Origin: Thauera chlorobenzoica
GTDB taxonomy: Bacteria; Pseudomonadota; Gammaproteobacteria; Burkholderiales; Rhodocyclaceae
Reading direction: 5' to 3'
DNA length: 64,000 nucleotides
Assembly (NCBI RefSeq): GCF_001922305.1
Contig: NZ_CP018839.1
Location: 930,001-994,000 of the forward strand
In this document: positions 40,002 to 47,739 of the stretch, piece by piece
Position numbering within the stretch: position 1 is the first letter of the stretch
Layout of the letters: the number at the start of each line of letters is the position of its first letter
Position numbers and translations under genes: made by a program
The notes under the pieces: model-generated
Seen by the model: the letters and a program-made list of their open reading frames with translations, nothing else
Told to the model about the DNA's origin: nothing
The model's database searches: none

Positions 40002-42352
40002 ATGCGCCGCCGCTTGCAATCTCGCATTTCACCAACAAATCCGGCGCCGGCCTCGTTGAGCGTAACGGCACCTGGCCGGAGTTCTGCGCGTGGGTTGAAA
40101 ACCTCCCCCCGCAGCCAGTCAAGGACCAAGCCCCGCTAATCAAGTTTGCACGCTTCGGCTCGGACCGGACGACCAAGGGTTCGTTGCGGCACGACGATAA
40201 CGTCATCGAAGTCACCGGCATCGAGGGCGACTACGACGACGAGGTGATCCCCCCCGACGAGGCGATCGCACGGCTAGAGCGCGCGGGCATCCGGGCATTG
40301 GTTGTCACGACCCATTCGCACACGCCCGAAAAACCACGCTGGCGCGTTTTCGCGCCGCTGAGCGCAGCGGTAGCCCCTGCCGAGCGGATGAGGCTCACCG
40401 GCCGCCTGAATGGCGCCCTGTACGGGTGCCTGGCGCGCGAGAGCTTCACCCTTTCGCAGAGCTTTTTTGTCGGCGGAAAGCCTGGCGGAGAATACCGCGT
40501 GCTGACCACCTTCGACGATCCAGAGGACGGCGAGTTTGTCGACCTGATCGACACCCTCGACGCGCTCGCAAAGTTCCCCGCCGACACCCCCGCCGGCAAA
40601 GGCGGCAAGGGCAGCGCCGGCCCGCGAAAGTCTGATGATGTGCTGCTGGCCGAGCTGCTGACCGGCGATGCCGTGCACCCCAACGCCTGCGTCATCGTCG
40701 CGCGCATGGTCGCCGATGGCATCAACGATGCTGCGATTCGTGCAGTGTTCGCGGTATTGGCCGACCAGGTGGAGGCAGCACGCGGTAAGGAGCGCGCCGA
40801 CACACTGCGCGGTAAGGAGCTCGACGACCTGATCGCCGGCGCACACCAGAAAGGTTTCGCCCCCGTCGATCCGCAAGCCGCTTATCTCGCGCTGCAAGAG
40901 CGTATCGACCAGGCGGACGAGACCGAGCTCGACGCCCTCGCCGTGGCGATCGCAGAAGCCCGTCTGAGCCGCACGCGCGAGGAACTGCTGCTCAAGCGCA
41001 TGGGCAAGCGGTTCGGCCTGACGCTGCGCGCGCTGCGCGCGGACCTGATGAGCGAGAAGTACACGAAATCGGAGGACGGGAAAGACCACCTGATGTGGGC
41101 GCGGGAGGTCATCAAGCACCTGGGCGAAGGCGATGCGCTTTTTGCACAGGCGACGTTCTGGCGCTGGGATGCATCCGGCGTATGGGTGCGCGCCGACGAC
41201 CGCGAGGTGAAGCAGGCCGCGCACACCACCATCGGCGAAGGCGACGCCGTTACCAGGGCGCTTGTCGACGGGATTACCGACATCGTGAAAACCGAGCTGT
41301 TCGCAGCGGTCTCGCCCTTCGATCGAGAGGACTGGGCGCGTGTGAACGTGGCGAACGGCACCTTGCGTCTGATCGGCGGCGCGTGGCAACTCGACCCGCA
41401 CAACCGCGCAGACTACCTCACCACGCAGCTACCCGTTCCGTATGACCCGCAGGCGCAGTGCCCGCGCTTCGCGCAGTTTCTGCAAGAGATCTTCGAGGGC
41501 GATCACGACGCCCGTGAAAAAGCCCGCTGCGTGCTCGAGGCGATCGGTTACACCCTGCTGACGACGTGCCGGTTCGAGAAATTTTTCCTGCTGATCGGCA
41601 GCGGGGCGAACGGGAAAAGCGTCCTGCTTGGCGTGCTCGAGGCGCTGATCGGCCCGCGCTACGTCTGCGCGGTGCAGCCGTCGCAGTTCGACAACCGCTT
41701 TCAACGCGCGCACCTACATGGGCGCCTTGCAAACATCGTTACGGAGATCGCAGAGGGCGCGGAGATCGCCGACGCGCAACTGAAAGCCCTTGTATCGGGT
41801 GAGCTGACGACGGCAGAGCACAAGATGAAACCGCCGTTCGACTTTCGCCCGTTCGCAACGTGCTGGTTCGGCACCAACCACATGCCGCATACGCGCGACT
41901 TCTCCGATGCGCTCTTTCGTCGCGCGATCGTGCTGACCTTCAACCGCAAGTTCTACGGCAAGGACCGAGATCCGCACCTGAAAGACAAGCTGCTGGCAGA
42001 GCTTCCCGGCATCCTCGCCGTGAGTCTGCGCGCGATCGCAGGCGTGATGCAGCGCGGTGAATTCACGATCCCTGCTTCGAGCATGGAGGCGGCGCGGGAG
42101 TGGCGCACCGAAGCCGACCAGGTTGCGCAATTCGTGGAGGAAGCCTGTGTCGTCGGAGCCGGCCTCAAGGTGCCTTCGAGCGAGGTGTACAGCGCCTACC
42201 AGGCGTGGGCGCTGTCGAGTGGCATCCGTCGCACGCTCAACCGCAAGAACTTCACGCAGCGGCTAGAGCGCCTGGGGATGCAGGCCGGCAGGACTGGTGC
42301 GATGCGCATCATCCACGGCGTAGCGGTGCGGGCCATGGAGGCGTACGCATGA
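39998..42352 (+). CDS. P4-type primase-helicase
   Basis: A 784-residue replication protein. The N-terminal part carries an archaeo-eukaryotic-primase-like region: IEGDYDDE with paired acidic residues, and THSHTPEKPRWRVF. The C-terminal part is an SF3/D5-type helicase with Walker A GSGANGKS at about 534-541, TCWFGTNHMPHTRD with the sensor Asn, and DALFRRAIVLTF with the arginine finger. Such proteins open the origin and prime replication in P4-like satellites, PICIs and some phages. Iterons lie directly after the gene. Confidence 0.88.
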   Translation: MNAPPLAISHFTNKSGAGLVERNGTWPEFCAWVENLPPQPVKDQAPLIKFARFGSDRTTKGSLRHDDNVIEVTGIEGDYDDEVIPPDEAIARLERAGIRALVVTTHSHTPEKPRWRVFAPLSAAVAPAERMRLTGRLNGALYGCLARESFTLSQSFFVGGKPGGEYRVLTTFDDPEDGEFVDLIDTLDALAKFPADTPAGKGGKGSAGPRKSDDVLLAELLTGDAVHPNACVIVARMVADGINDAAIRAVFAVLADQVEAARGKERADTLRGKELDDLIAGAHQKGFAPVDPQAAYLALQERIDQADETELDALAVAIAEARLSRTREELLLKRMGKRFGLTLRALRADLMSEKYTKSEDGKDHLMWAREVIKHLGEGDALFAQATFWRWDASGVWVRADDREVKQAAHTTIGEGDAVTRALVDGITDIVKTELFAAVSPFDREDWARVNVANGTLRLIGGAWQLDPHNRADYLTTQLPVPYDPQAQCPRFAQFLQEIFEGDHDAREKARCVLEAIGYTLLTTCRFEKFFLLIGSGANGKSVLLGVLEALIGPRYVCAVQPSQFDNRFQRAHLHGRLANIVTEIAEGAEIADAQLKALVSGELTTAEHKMKPPFDFRPFATCWFGTNHMPHTRDFSDALFRRAIVLTFNRKFYGKDRDPHLKDKLLAELPGILAVSLRAIAGVMQRGEFTIPASSMEAAREWRTEADQVAQFVEEACVVGAGLKVPSSEVYSAYQAWALSSGIRRTLNRKNFTQRLERLGMQAGRTGAMRIIHGVAVRAMEAYA

Positions 42353-42720
42353 GCGCCCCTATCGAACGAGTGACGGAAGTGACGCGAGTGACGCGTGATT
42401 TCTACATTACCCCGTATGGCTCAAATCTTTTTTTAGATGAAGTTCTCGCATCACAGGGTGAAAAGAGTGCGCACCGTATACAGGGCGATGTAGGGATTTC
42501 GCGTCACTCGCGTCACGCCCCCGCGCAACATTGGCTCGATTCACTACTCGACGACGCCCCGGCGATCACCCCCGCCGCCCCACCGACGACGCACACGACG
42601 GGAGCGCGCGCATTCCGAGTCCGCGTACCCGACCGGCCTGCTTTCGGCGTGATCTGCCCGCAGGGCATCGAGGCCGTGCGGGCGCAGTGGCCGGGTGCAG
42701 AAGTGGAGGCAATCCGATGA
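42349..42720 (+). CDS. Hypothetical protein (123 aa) overlapping the iteron region
   Basis: ATGA overlaps join it to the primase gene before and the next small gene after. The product starts MSAPIERVTEVTRVTRDFY; its first 15 residues are shaped by the 9-bp iterons (VTEVTRVTR). The C-terminal part, FRVRVPDRPAFGVICPQG, looks more like folded protein. No family is recognised. The reading frame is supported by the operon structure, although the origin-like DNA may dominate its first half. Confidence 0.5.
   Translation: MSAPIERVTEVTRVTRDFYITPYGSNLFLDEVLASQGEKSAHRIQGDVGISRHSRHAPAQHWLDSLLDDAPAITPAAPPTTHTTGARAFRVRVPDRPAFGVICPQGIEAVRAQWPGAEVEAIR
42367..42519. other. Candidate replication origin: iterons around an AT-rich core
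   Basis: Three 9-bp direct iterons (CGAGTGACG, GAAGTGACG, CGAGTGACG) lie at 42367-42393. At 42502-42519 are inverted copies CGTCACTCG and CGTCACGCC. GTGACGCGAGTGACGCG (42379-42395) and its exact reverse complement (42500-42516) form a 17-bp inverted repeat. Between them is an AT-rich patch (CAAATCTTTTTTTAGATGA). Iterons flanking AT-rich DNA behind the replication gene are the known SaPI/P4-type origin layout. Confidence 0.65.
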
Positions 42721-42911
42721 AGCGCACGACCCCCACCCCCGCCGCAGTCCGCGCGGCACCGTCGGCGCAATCGCTGCGCTTGTCCCGCCGCTGGCGCGTG
42801 CACTGGCAGCACCACGAGCCCACGATCGCCCGCTATCAGGCGCCCGTGAGCCTGGCGCGCGTCCTGTCCGAACACCATGCAGCAGTCGCTGCGGAACCGA
42901 TGGAGCGATGA
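42717..42911 (+). CDS. Small basic hypothetical protein (64 aa)
   Basis: Starts MKRTTPTPAAVRAAPSAQ and is rich in Arg and His (RLSRRWRVHWQHHEP). It could bind nucleic acid, but no fold is recognised. ATGA overlaps on both sides. Confidence 0.5.
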   Translation: MKRTTPTPAAVRAAPSAQSLRLSRRWRVHWQHHEPTIARYQAPVSLARVLSEHHAAVAAEPMER

Positions 42912-43099
42912 CCATGACCCTAGAGCTTTTCCGCGCCGTGGAGGCCGCCCGCGAACTGCTGGCCGAAGGGCACCCGTTACAGCGAGCCGCAACGGTAGCC
43001 GCCGCTGAGTTTTGCGTGAGCCCCGAGGACGTGGCCCGCCTTGCCGACGAAGCGCACCGCGCATGCAGTGCCGCCCGGACGAAGGGGGGTGCGCGATGA
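42908..43099 (+). CDS. Small helical hypothetical protein (63 aa)
   Basis: Starts MTMTLELFRAVEAARELL, with two or three helices (ATVAAAEFCVSPEDVARLADEA) that could form a small helix-turn-helix. A second ATG at 42914 is possible. ATGA overlaps on both sides. Confidence 0.5.
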   Translation: MTMTLELFRAVEAARELLAEGHPLQRAATVAAAEFCVSPEDVARLADEAHRACSAARTKGGAR

Positions 43100-43398
43100 C
43101 CGATGACGAAGCCCGCTTGATCGAGATCGGGCGCAAGTTCCGCGAACAGCAGCGCGGCCGCCGCCCCGGCGTGCTGAGCTGCTATGTGCGCGAGCTGGTG
43201 GCCGGGCTGGAAGAGCGCACCTTCGATGCGCTTGTGCTGGAACTGGAATTCAAATGCCACGCATCGCGCCTGACCGGCCAGCCCTGCCCCGTCGTTGAGG
43301 TGCGCCGCGACTTCGAGTTCGTCCGCTACGTCGAGAAGGGCACAGAGAAAGAGGCGAGCTTCAAGCGCATCCGAAATATTGCGCAGCTCAGGAAATAG
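43096..43398 (+). CDS. Hypothetical protein (100 aa), last gene of the replication operon
   Basis: Starts MTDDEARLIEIGRKFREQ and ends in FVRYVEKGTEKEASFKRIR. Mixed alpha/beta character, no recognised family. It closes the run of overlapping genes. A TCCCGC/GCGGGA hairpin (about 43403-43428) separates it from the capsid gene. Confidence 0.5.
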   Translation: MTDDEARLIEIGRKFREQQRGRRPGVLSCYVRELVAGLEERTFDALVLELEFKCHASRLTGQPCPVVEVRRDFEFVRYVEKGTEKEASFKRIRNIAQLRK

Positions 43399-43476
43399 TG
43401 CTTTCCCGCAATGGCTTAACGCGGGAGAGCGATTGGCTAGACTGGCCGCACCACACCCAAAAAGGATGACGAACAA

Positions 43477-44613
43477 ATGGACCTCTCCGAAATCAAAAGC
43501 GCCATCGTGGCGCAGGGCAACCAGATCGCCGAATGGCAGAAGAAACAGGACGCGCGCTTCGCCGAGCTGGAAAATGAAGTTGACGAGGTGCTGAAGAAGG
43601 CCGGCCGCCCGGCCAACCCGGCAGCCGGCGGCACTCAAGCCGGCGACCAGGGCAAGCTGGCCGGCGCACTGCGCAAAGCATTCCAAGGCGACGACGCCGA
43701 AATCAAAGCGATGTCGGTGGGCTCCGATCCGGACGGCGGCTATCTCGTCGTGCCGCAGATGGACACGGTAGTTCGCCAGCTCCGCGAGCAAGTGAGCCCT
43801 ATGTCCGGCCTGTGCCGCGAGATCATCGTCGACCGAGGTGACGCGGCCGTGCTGCCGTTCATTCGCGGAACCCTCGCCTCGGCGTGGGTGGGCGAAACCG
43901 ACGCCCGACCCGACACCGACACGCTGCCCGTTGGCGAGAACCGCATTCCGCTGAACGAGCACTACACCTGCCCCGCCGTGTCGCAAAAACTACTCGACAC
44001 CGCGAGCTATGAGGTAGGCAGCATCATCGTTGAGCAGATCGCGCACGGCCTGGCAGTGTCCGAAGCTGCCGCCATCGTGACTGGCAACGGGGTGGGCAAG
44101 CCGCGCGGCATCGCAACCTATGCGACCGCAGCGACCGCCGACTCGGCGCGTGCGTGGGGCACCATCCAGCACATTGCGACGGGCGCATCCGGCGCATGGC
44201 ATACCACGAAGTTCGATCCGCTGTGCGACGCCATCGCCGCACTGCAACCGGCCTACCGCCAGAATGCGGTCTGGATGATGTCACGCGGCACGCTGGCGAG
44301 CCTTCGCAAGCTGAAGGAGGCCAGCACCGACCGTTACCTGCTCGAGCCTTCGTTGCAGGCCGGCGAGCCCTGGCGCCTGATGGGCTTCCCGGTCGTCATC
44401 AACGACGGCACCCCGGCGATTGCAGCGGACAGCCTCTCGGTCTGGCTCGGCGACTTCAAGCAGGCATACGCCGTCGTCCGCCAGCCGGGCATCAAGCTGC
44501 TGCGCGACCCCTACACCGCGAAGGGCCAAGTGAAGTTCTACGCCTATGCCCGCGTGGGTGGCGACCTCATCAACTCCGAGGCGATCAAGGCGGTCAAGTT
44601 CGCTGCGGCCTGA
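43477..44613 (+). CDS. HK97-family major capsid protein
   Basis: A 378-residue protein whose first ~45 residues form a charged coiled coil (EWQKKQDARFAELENEVDEVL), like the scaffolding delta domain of HK97 capsid proteins. The core has GGYLVVPQMDTVVRQLREQ, SAWVGETDARPDTD, NEHYTCPAVSQKLLD, GNGVGKPRGI and a C-terminal VGGDLINSEAIKAVKF, all typical of the HK97 fold. The delta domain is normally removed by a prohead protease, which this element lacks. It is the only structural gene visible, and a terminator follows it. Confidence 0.9.
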   Translation: MDLSEIKSAIVAQGNQIAEWQKKQDARFAELENEVDEVLKKAGRPANPAAGGTQAGDQGKLAGALRKAFQGDDAEIKAMSVGSDPDGGYLVVPQMDTVVRQLREQVSPMSGLCREIIVDRGDAAVLPFIRGTLASAWVGETDARPDTDTLPVGENRIPLNEHYTCPAVSQKLLDTASYEVGSIIVEQIAHGLAVSEAAAIVTGNGVGKPRGIATYATAATADSARAWGTIQHIATGASGAWHTTKFDPLCDAIAALQPAYRQNAVWMMSRGTLASLRKLKEASTDRYLLEPSLQAGEPWRLMGFPVVINDGTPAIAADSLSVWLGDFKQAYAVVRQPGIKLLRDPYTAKGQVKFYAYARVGGDLINSEAIKAVKFAAA

Positions 44614-44765
44614 TCCACACCCCCGAGCCGGGCGGGCCGCTAGTGCGGAAAGCCCGGACAGGCTTTAGTCGGACAGTGGCCTGTTTCCAAACCAACCCCG
44701 ACAGCCGGCGGCACACCAGTTGCTCATGATGGCGCTCCAGAGTGCGCGGCCGGCAAACAACAGCA

Positions 44766-44794
44766 CGCCTGGGCTTTCGAGCCTGGGCGTTTTC
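44766..44794 (+). terminator. Rho-independent terminator after the capsid gene
   Basis: CGCCTGGGC and GCCTGGGCG pair over nine bases with two G-T wobbles around a TTTCGA loop, followed by TTTTC. It lies in the 199-bp gap before the next gene. Confidence 0.65.
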
Positions 44795-44812
44795 ATGTGT
44801 GAGGTGAGCCAT

Positions 44813-45124
44813 ATGCAGCCGCTAGAGCGAGTCGTAAGCCTTGAGGATATCGGCCCCGAGCTAAGCCTATGGCTAGCGGTCGTCGGGCAACTGATCGAGG
44901 ACGCCATCGACTTCGCAAAGCATGGCGACGACCGGCACGGCTACAGGCTAGAGGCGCATCTCGAACTGAACCGACCTGGGCCGATGCTGCAACGCTTGAC
45001 CGGGCTGGCCGGCGTGGATCGTGACACGGTGCTGGCAGCCTACCGGCGCAGGCTGAAGGGGTACGCGGTCGCTAAGTCACCGACCTGCGGACCGGAAACC
45101 GGCCGGTTAAGTCCGCATCCATAA
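44813..45124 (+). CDS. Hypothetical protein, paralogue A (103 aa)
   Basis: Starts MQPLERVVSLEDIG behind GAGGTGAGCC. Its core PELSLWLAVVGQLIEDA, KHGDDRHGYRLEAH and GPMLQRLTGLAGVD aligns with the gene at 45613 (PELALW, EDATDY, GDDKRGIRG, GPMLLHVCGMARVD). The two copies flank the HNH gene. No named family is recognised. Helical content and its place beside HNH could fit a packaging accessory or small-terminase-like role, but nothing in the sequence proves it. Confidence 0.6.
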   Translation: MQPLERVVSLEDIGPELSLWLAVVGQLIEDAIDFAKHGDDRHGYRLEAHLELNRPGPMLQRLTGLAGVDRDTVLAAYRRRLKGYAVAKSPTCGPETGRLSPHP

Positions 45125-45150
45125 ACGTACATTTTTCCCGGAAAGCGCAC

Positions 45151-45513
45151 ATGAAGCTGACGATGCTGAAACCCCGCGTGGCAACGCTCAAGGCATCGCC
45201 TGTGCGCACGATCACCCCCGGCTCATGGCGTGGCGACAAGACCAGCACAGGGCGCGGTTATGGGTACAAGTGGCAGCAGGCTAGAGCGCGGTTCCTGAAG
45301 GCGCACCCGCTGTGCAGCTACTGCCAGCGCGAAGGGCGTATCACCCTGGCGACCGTTGTCGACCACATCGAGCCGCATCGAGGAGATGAGCGGCTGTTCT
45401 GGGATCAAGGCAACTGGATGGCGCTGTGTGCGTCGTGTCACTCCAGCGTCAAGCAGCGCGAGGAGGCGAAAGGGGAAGGGGGCATCGCATCTCCAGGCAG
45501 GCCGACTTTCTAG
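45151..45513 (+). CDS. Phage HNH endonuclease
   Basis: A 120-residue HNH protein. HPLCSYCQREGR supplies CxxC (Cys55, Cys58), TVVDHIEPH the first HNH His pair (Asp71-His72, His76), GNWMALC the Asn88, and CASCHSSVK the second CxxC with His97. Phage HNH proteins of this size sit beside terminase and capsid genes and assist terminase in packaging. Here no large terminase is present, so it would have to work with the helper's. Confidence 0.88.
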   Translation: MKLTMLKPRVATLKASPVRTITPGSWRGDKTSTGRGYGYKWQQARARFLKAHPLCSYCQREGRITLATVVDHIEPHRGDERLFWDQGNWMALCASCHSSVKQREEAKGEGGIASPGRPTF

Positions 45514-45612
45514 ACCGCTCGGCATCGCACGCGCAGAAAAAACCCCCCGTTTTGAAAACAATCAAATTGCCCGTTTCCGATACGCCCCGCCTATCACGCT
45601 AGGAAGCCCGCC

Positions 45613-45999
45613 ATGACCGCCGAAGCCCTGCACCATACCGATGCATCATCCCGGCCTGCTGCGCCCGCTGTGGCCCGTTCTAGGCGGTCTGCGACTGAAC
45701 CCGAGAGCTGCGAGCCTGAACTCGCGCTGTGGTCGGCGGCACTGGTCCTGCTGCTCGAGGATGCGACCGACTACCTGCGCCGCGGTGACGACAAGCGCGG
45801 CATTCGAGGCGCGGCTTACCGTGACGTGATGCAGGCCGGCCCGATGCTGCTGCACGTGTGCGGCATGGCTCGCGTTGATCCGCACCTGGCGCGCGAGTGG
45901 TGGCAGCGCAGAGCGCGGTGCATTTTTGGCACACTTGACAGCAGAAAAGCGCAATACAGGGCAACATTACACAACGTTACAAGTTCTCCAAGTCACTGA
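45613..45999 (+). CDS. Hypothetical protein, paralogue B (128 aa)
   Basis: Starts MTAEALHHTDASS. After a 35-residue polar leader it aligns with paralogue A through PELALWSAALVLLLEDA, RRGDDKRGIRGAAY, GPMLLHVCGMARVD and a closing Trp/Arg segment. It is the last gene before the right attachment site. The C-terminal tail differs from copy A. Function unknown. Confidence 0.58.
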   Translation: MTAEALHHTDASSRPAAPAVARSRRSATEPESCEPELALWSAALVLLLEDATDYLRRGDDKRGIRGAAYRDVMQAGPMLLHVCGMARVDPHLAREWWQRRARCIFGTLDSRKAQYRATLHNVTSSPSH

Positions 46000-46048
46000 A
46001 TCTATTGCGCTAGTTTGTTGTGTTCTGTTGCGCTTGTTGCATGACACT

Positions 46049-46105
46049 CGGATTCAAAATCCGCCGCCGCAAGGTGTAAGGGTTCGAGTCCCTTTCCCGG
46101 CACCA
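46049..46105 (+). other. attR: displaced 3' half of tRNA-Leu
   Basis: It has the same 29-bp core as attL, then AAGGG-TTCGAGT-CCCTT and TCCCGGCACCA. There is no 5' half, so it is not a tRNA gene. TCCCGGC pairs without mismatch with the GCCGGGA acceptor of the tRNA gene at 36107, identifying this as the ancestral 3' end. Confidence 0.9.
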
Positions 46106-46241
46106 GGGGCTTCGCGTGCGTGCCGGACCGCGCGCAGCCTGTCTCCCGCCTTGCACTCCCGTATTCCTGCATATACCCGCCCGGTTTTCCGGTGCGCCTC
46201 GGCGTCGAGGCCCGCGATTCTGGATCGCCTGCCGGCGAAAA

Positions 46242-47153
46242 TCAAATCTCCTCCGCTTGTCCCCGCTGCGCCGGTGCCGTCGCCGCGTCGCTGATCGCAC
46301 GTACCGCCGGGTGGGTCAGCCTGCGCTCGACCGAGATCGCGTAGTAGGTTTCGATCACGCCGCCGGCGTCCCCCAGATGCACCAGCCCCGCCTGCCGGCA
46401 CAACTGCTCGCCGACCCGCGCCGCGCTCGGGAAAACGCCCGCCCCGGCCTCGGCGAAGGCGCGCATCAGGGCGCTGTCATCGAACTCGCCGACGATGCGT
46501 GGATGCAGGTGGGCGGCCTCGATCCAGCGCAGCAGCGGGCCGCGGACGCTGGCTTCGGCGCCGGGCAGCAGCAGCGGGGCACCGTCCAGGCATTCGGGGA
46601 AACCCTTTTTCAGCGTCGCTACCAGCGCCGGCGTGGCGAAAAAGGCGATCGTCGAGTCGCCGAGGGCGTGGCTGTAGCCGCGCACGTCCATGTTCTGCGG
46701 CAGGGGACGGTCGGCCAGCACGACGTCGAGCTTGTGGATCGCGAGTTCACCGAGCAAGGTGTCGAACTTGCCTTCCCGGCAGACGATGCGCATCGGCTCG
46801 GGAAGGTCCAGCGACGGTGCCAGCAGCAGCCAGGCGATCGTTTTCGGCACCACGTCGGCGACGCCGACGCGAAACGGCACCGCGCGTCCGGTGGCACGGC
46901 TGCGCAGGGCCTCTTCCAGCTCGTTGCCGAGGTGAAAAATCTCTTCCGCGTAGTCGAGCACCATGCGTCCGGTCTCGGTCAGGACCAGGCCGCGGCCCTG
47001 GCGCTTGAACAGGTTGACCCCGAGTGCGGTCTCGAACGTAGCGATCTGCCCGGAAAGGGTCTGGGGCGCGAGTCCGGAACGTTCCGCCGCGCGCACGATC
47101 CCACCGGCGCGGGCAACGATCCAGAAGTGATGGAGCTGCTTGTAGTTCAGCAT
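46242..47153 (-). CDS. NhaR-like LysR-family transcriptional regulator
   Basis: A 303-residue protein with an N-terminal HTH (MLNYKQLHHFWIVARAGGIV, RSGLAPQTLSGQIATFE, LFKRQGRGLVLTETG) very close in pattern to NhaR. NhaR activates Na+/H+ antiporter genes in enterobacteria. A co-inducer domain follows. No antiporter gene is next to it. It is divergent from the HPF-like gene with 160 bp between starts. I chose the ATG at 47153; one at 47183 is in frame. Confidence 0.78.
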   Translation of the reverse strand: MLNYKQLHHFWIVARAGGIVRAAERSGLAPQTLSGQIATFETALGVNLFKRQGRGLVLTETGRMVLDYAEEIFHLGNELEEALRSRATGRAVPFRVGVADVVPKTIAWLLLAPSLDLPEPMRIVCREGKFDTLLGELAIHKLDVVLADRPLPQNMDVRGYSHALGDSTIAFFATPALVATLKKGFPECLDGAPLLLPGAEASVRGPLLRWIEAAHLHPRIVGEFDDSALMRAFAEAGAGVFPSAARVGEQLCRQAGLVHLGDAGGVIETYYAISVERRLTHPAVRAISDAATAPAQRGQAEEI

Positions 47154-47313
47154 GGTCTGGCCTCGATCGGATGGGCTTGTCACTTTTCTGAAGCTTCGTA
47201 AAAACAGGATAAATATTCTGTTGAACCGAGATTTTATCGAAGTGTCTGAGCCTTAACATGCGTCGAGGCGCTGGGCCCGACGGTGATTGCGCGACAACAA
47301 CAGGAGACTCGAG

Positions 47314-47649
47314 ATGCGTATCGACCTGCAGTGTGACGGGGTGAAGGCGACGCCCGGCCTGGATGACTACGTGAGCCGGCGGATGCGCGGTGCGATCGGC
47401 CGCTTTCGCGATCACATCCAGTGGGCACGGGTGAAAGTGGCCGATGGCGACGGCGCGGACAAGCGTTGCGTGGTACAACTGCGGCTGCGCAATCTGCCGG
47501 ACGTGGTGTTTGCGATCAAGCAGCTCGATGTGCGCGCTGCGGTCGACGCTGCGGCGGAGCGGGTGGCGCGGGTTCTGGCCCAGCGCGTGCGCCGCCAGCA
47601 CAAGCCGGGCCGCGCAGCGGCCGCCCCGATTGCGGCGCTGCCCGCCTGA
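47314..47649 (+). CDS. HPF/RaiA-like ribosome-associated protein
   Basis: A 111-residue protein starting MRIDLQCDGVKATPGLDDYV behind CAGGAGA. The beta-alpha-beta-beta-beta-alpha pattern of the HPF/YfiA (sigma-54 modulation) family is visible: helix RRMRGAIGRFRDHI, strands WARVKVADGD and KRCVVQLRLRN, and helix AAVDAAAERVARVL with a basic end. Members bind the 30S subunit during stress and stationary phase. It is not in the usual rpoN cluster, so it may be a second, stress-specific copy. Confidence 0.7.
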   Translation: MRIDLQCDGVKATPGLDDYVSRRMRGAIGRFRDHIQWARVKVADGDGADKRCVVQLRLRNLPDVVFAIKQLDVRAAVDAAAERVARVLAQRVRRQHKPGRAAAAPIAALPA

Positions 47650-47739
47650 AGTCCGGCCAGCCTTGTCCTGAAAGCCTGTCTCCAAGGGCCGTTTTCCCCG
47701 GCCCCGAAGACCATTCATCCTTCTGGAGGAACCCCTGCA

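Larger units (their letters stand above)
36135..46077 (+). mobile_element. 9.9-kb integrated phage-satellite-like element
   Basis: The element is bounded by an exact 29-bp direct repeat (36135-36163 and 46049-46077) from tRNA-Leu. Contents in order: tyrosine integrase, HExxH peptidase, unknown 211-residue protein, AlpA-like regulator, eight overlapping genes including a P4-type primase-helicase with iterons, HK97 major capsid protein, and an HNH endonuclease flanked by two paralogous small genes. All genes are on the plus strand. No large terminase, portal, protease, tail, lysis or CI-type repressor gene was recognised. I infer a satellite that uses a helper phage; a decayed prophage is the alternative. 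Confidence 0.88.

Noticed and set aside
36135..46077. A complete prophage
   Set aside because: It is only 9.9 kb and no large terminase, portal, tail or lysis gene is recognisable. Satellite or remnant is the better description.
46049..46105. A second tRNA-Leu gene
   Set aside because: Only the anticodon-to-CCA part is present; the 5' acceptor strand and D-arm are missing. It is the attR duplicate.
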